From Vibrio maerlii (GTDB lineage Bacteria; Pseudomonadota; Gammaproteobacteria; Enterobacterales; Vibrionaceae): a DNA stretch of 64,000 nt. This document shows, one piece after another, positions 62,979 through 64,000 of the stretch. The DNA lies in assembly GCF_003415655.1 (NCBI RefSeq), contig NZ_QRHC01000001.1:124001-188000 (forward strand). Direction: 5' to 3'. How positions within the stretch are numbered: position 1 is the first letter of the stretch; each line of letters opens with the position of its first letter. Both the position numbers and the translations under genes were made by a program. The notes below the pieces were generated by a model. The model did not search any database. It was not told the origin of the DNA and saw only the letters and a program-made list of their open reading frames with translations.

Positions 62979-64000
62979 TTAGGCTTTGGCTGGGTTTTCG
63001 CCGTAGGTGCCGTAAGTACCGTACTTACCGTAGCCGCCGTAGGTTGAATCGCCCTTGAGTGCTTTTTGTGTTACCTGGTTGATGATAACGCCATCGATGT
63101 TGATGCCTTGGCTCATGTAGCGCGCTAGCGTGTTTTTCATGCTTGCCGTGCGTGTGCTGTTGGCTTTCACTACGATTGCTACGCCGCCAGCGAGTTTGCT
63201 GATGATCATCGTGTCGCTGATTGGTAGCGTTGGTGGCGTATCAATGATGATGCGGTCAAAACGCTGCTCTAGCTCGTCCAGTAGGTTGGCAAACTTCTCT
63301 GAACTTAGTAGCTCTTGAGGGGTTGGCGTTAGCATACCCGCTGGCAGGATCGTTAGGCCAGAGATGTCATCAGTAAATAGACACTGGTTTAGGTCTGTAC
63401 CCATTAGCAGGTGGTTGGTTAGACCTTGCTGGTACTGCTTCAAACCAAAGCGTTTCGCTACCGATGGTTTACGTAAGTCTGCATCAATCAGCAGTACGTT
63501 TTCTTCCATCTTGGCGTACGCCATTGCTAGGTTGATTGCTGTTGTCGTCTTACCTTCGTTTGGTAGCGAAGACGTGACTGCTAGGCGTTTACGACCGCTG
63601 CCCATTTGGCTTAGGGTAATTGCCGTACGGATAGAGCGGATTGACTCAGCAAACTGTAGATTAGTTTTGTCATCAAATACCGTGTTATCTAGGTCTTTCT
63701 TCTTAAAGCGCTTTTCTAGCACTTGTGGAATGCCGCCCAGTGGGACTAGGCCAAAGCGTTCTTCAAAGTCTTTTACTGAGGTGACTGTGTTACGCAGTGC
63801 ATCCAGTAGGAAGACCATCACAACCGCAAAACCCATTGAAGCGACCATCGCTAGTGCCATGATTAGGCCTTTCTTTGGTGCTGCAGCTTCTTGAGGTACG
63901 CGAGCGTAATCAGTAAAGCGTGCGTTCGCTGCTTCAAAGTCGCTGGTCGCCGTCGTCTCTTTTTGACGCGTTAGGAATAGGTTCAGTACCTGACGGTTAG
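62979..64000 (-). CDS. wzc: Wzc-type polysaccharide co-polymerase/tyrosine autokinase, C-terminal part
   Basis: The frame stays open to the right edge, so only about 340 residues are present. A membrane segment (LIMALAMVASMGFAVVMVFL) is followed by the BY-kinase domain: Walker A SSLPNEGKTTTAIN, Walker A' LLIDADLRKPS and Walker B RIIIDTPPT. The tail GGYGKYGTYGTYGENP holds the tyrosine cluster that is autophosphorylated and then dephosphorylated by Wzb. It controls chain length and export of capsule or exopolysaccharide. The N-terminal Wzz and polysaccharide-export partners should lie just beyond the window. Confidence 0.93.
   Translation of the reverse strand, partial: NRQVLNLFLTRQKETTATSDFEAANARFTDYARVPQEAAAPKKGLIMALAMVASMGFAVVMVFLLDALRNTVTSVKDFEERFGLVPLGGIPQVLEKRFKKKDLDNTVFDDKTNLQFAESIRSIRTAITLSQMGSGRKRLAVTSSLPNEGKTTTAINLAMAYAKMEENVLLIDADLRKPSVAKRFGLKQYQQGLTNHLLMGTDLNQCLFTDDISGLTILPAGMLTPTPQELLSSEKFANLLDELEQRFDRIIIDTPPTLPISDTMIISKLAGGVAIVVKANSTRTASMKNTLARYMSQGINIDGVIINQVTQKALKGDSTYGGYGKYGTYGTYGENPAKA

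Noticed and set aside
62979-63070. Tandem repeat array at the wzc 3' end
   Set aside because: The short repeats of TACGG/CCGTA are simply the codons of the Gly-Tyr cluster at the C-terminus of the kinase.

Overview
The window looks like a piece of a Vibrio-type (Vibrionaceae) chromosome. The pointers are two CsrB-family sRNAs with GacA/UvrY-type (VarA in Vibrio) boxes, a Vibrio-style porin and LysR pair, cysD-cysN-SLC13-cysC sulfate genes, and many heptameric tandem repeats. The species cannot be fixed from the sequence alone, and no rRNA, tRNA or CRISPR locus was seen.

Left part (1-25 kb): ordinary, mostly chromosomal genes. In order there is a membrane-anchored glutaredoxin, a LuxR-type regulator with a diguanylate cyclase, and a small membrane-protein gene broken by an in-frame stop. 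Then comes a LysR regulator, an HMG-CoA reductase bracketed by two csrB genes (about 2.0 kb apart, same strand), rhlE, an EIIC-EAL phosphodiesterase and a U32/RlhA-type protein. A porin with a divergent LysR gene is followed by an Ogt plus Ada-AlkA alkylation-repair pair, a MITE-like element, a two-component system divergent from an RND efflux pair, a HAD phosphatase and a DUF413/MaoP-type protein.

Middle part (25-47 kb): accessory DNA in which nearly every gene or gene pair is separated by arrays of a few palindromic repeat modules, here named A (about 66 bp), B (about 94 bp), C (about 80 bp), D and E. The genes between the arrays are two toxin-antitoxin pairs (HEPN-MNT and RelBE type), a metallo-hydrolase, a YceI protein, four TetR-like paralogues, a second diguanylate cyclase, polysaccharide genes (wzb-like phosphatase, O-antigen-ligase-like protein, alanine-rich exported protein, VanZ-like protein, galU, uppP, an acyltransferase) and a small phage-like lysis/replication remnant.

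Right part (47-64 kb): one long minus-strand run, largely with overlapping genes, in which sulfate activation (cysD, cysN, an SLC13 permease, cysC) surrounds a surface-glycan cluster (Stealth transferase, polymerase-like protein, glycosyltransferase, sulfotransferase, WecG-type transferase, manC, manB, flippase). It is bounded on the right by another repeat array in the opposite orientation and the 3' part of a Wzc-type tyrosine kinase. The layout suggests that PAPS made by CysDN/CysC feeds a sulfotransferase acting on the exported glycan. The most striking unexplained structure is the modular palindrome system that punctuates the polysaccharide region; it resembles REP/BIME sequences mobilised by RAYT transposases, but no such transposase is present in the window.
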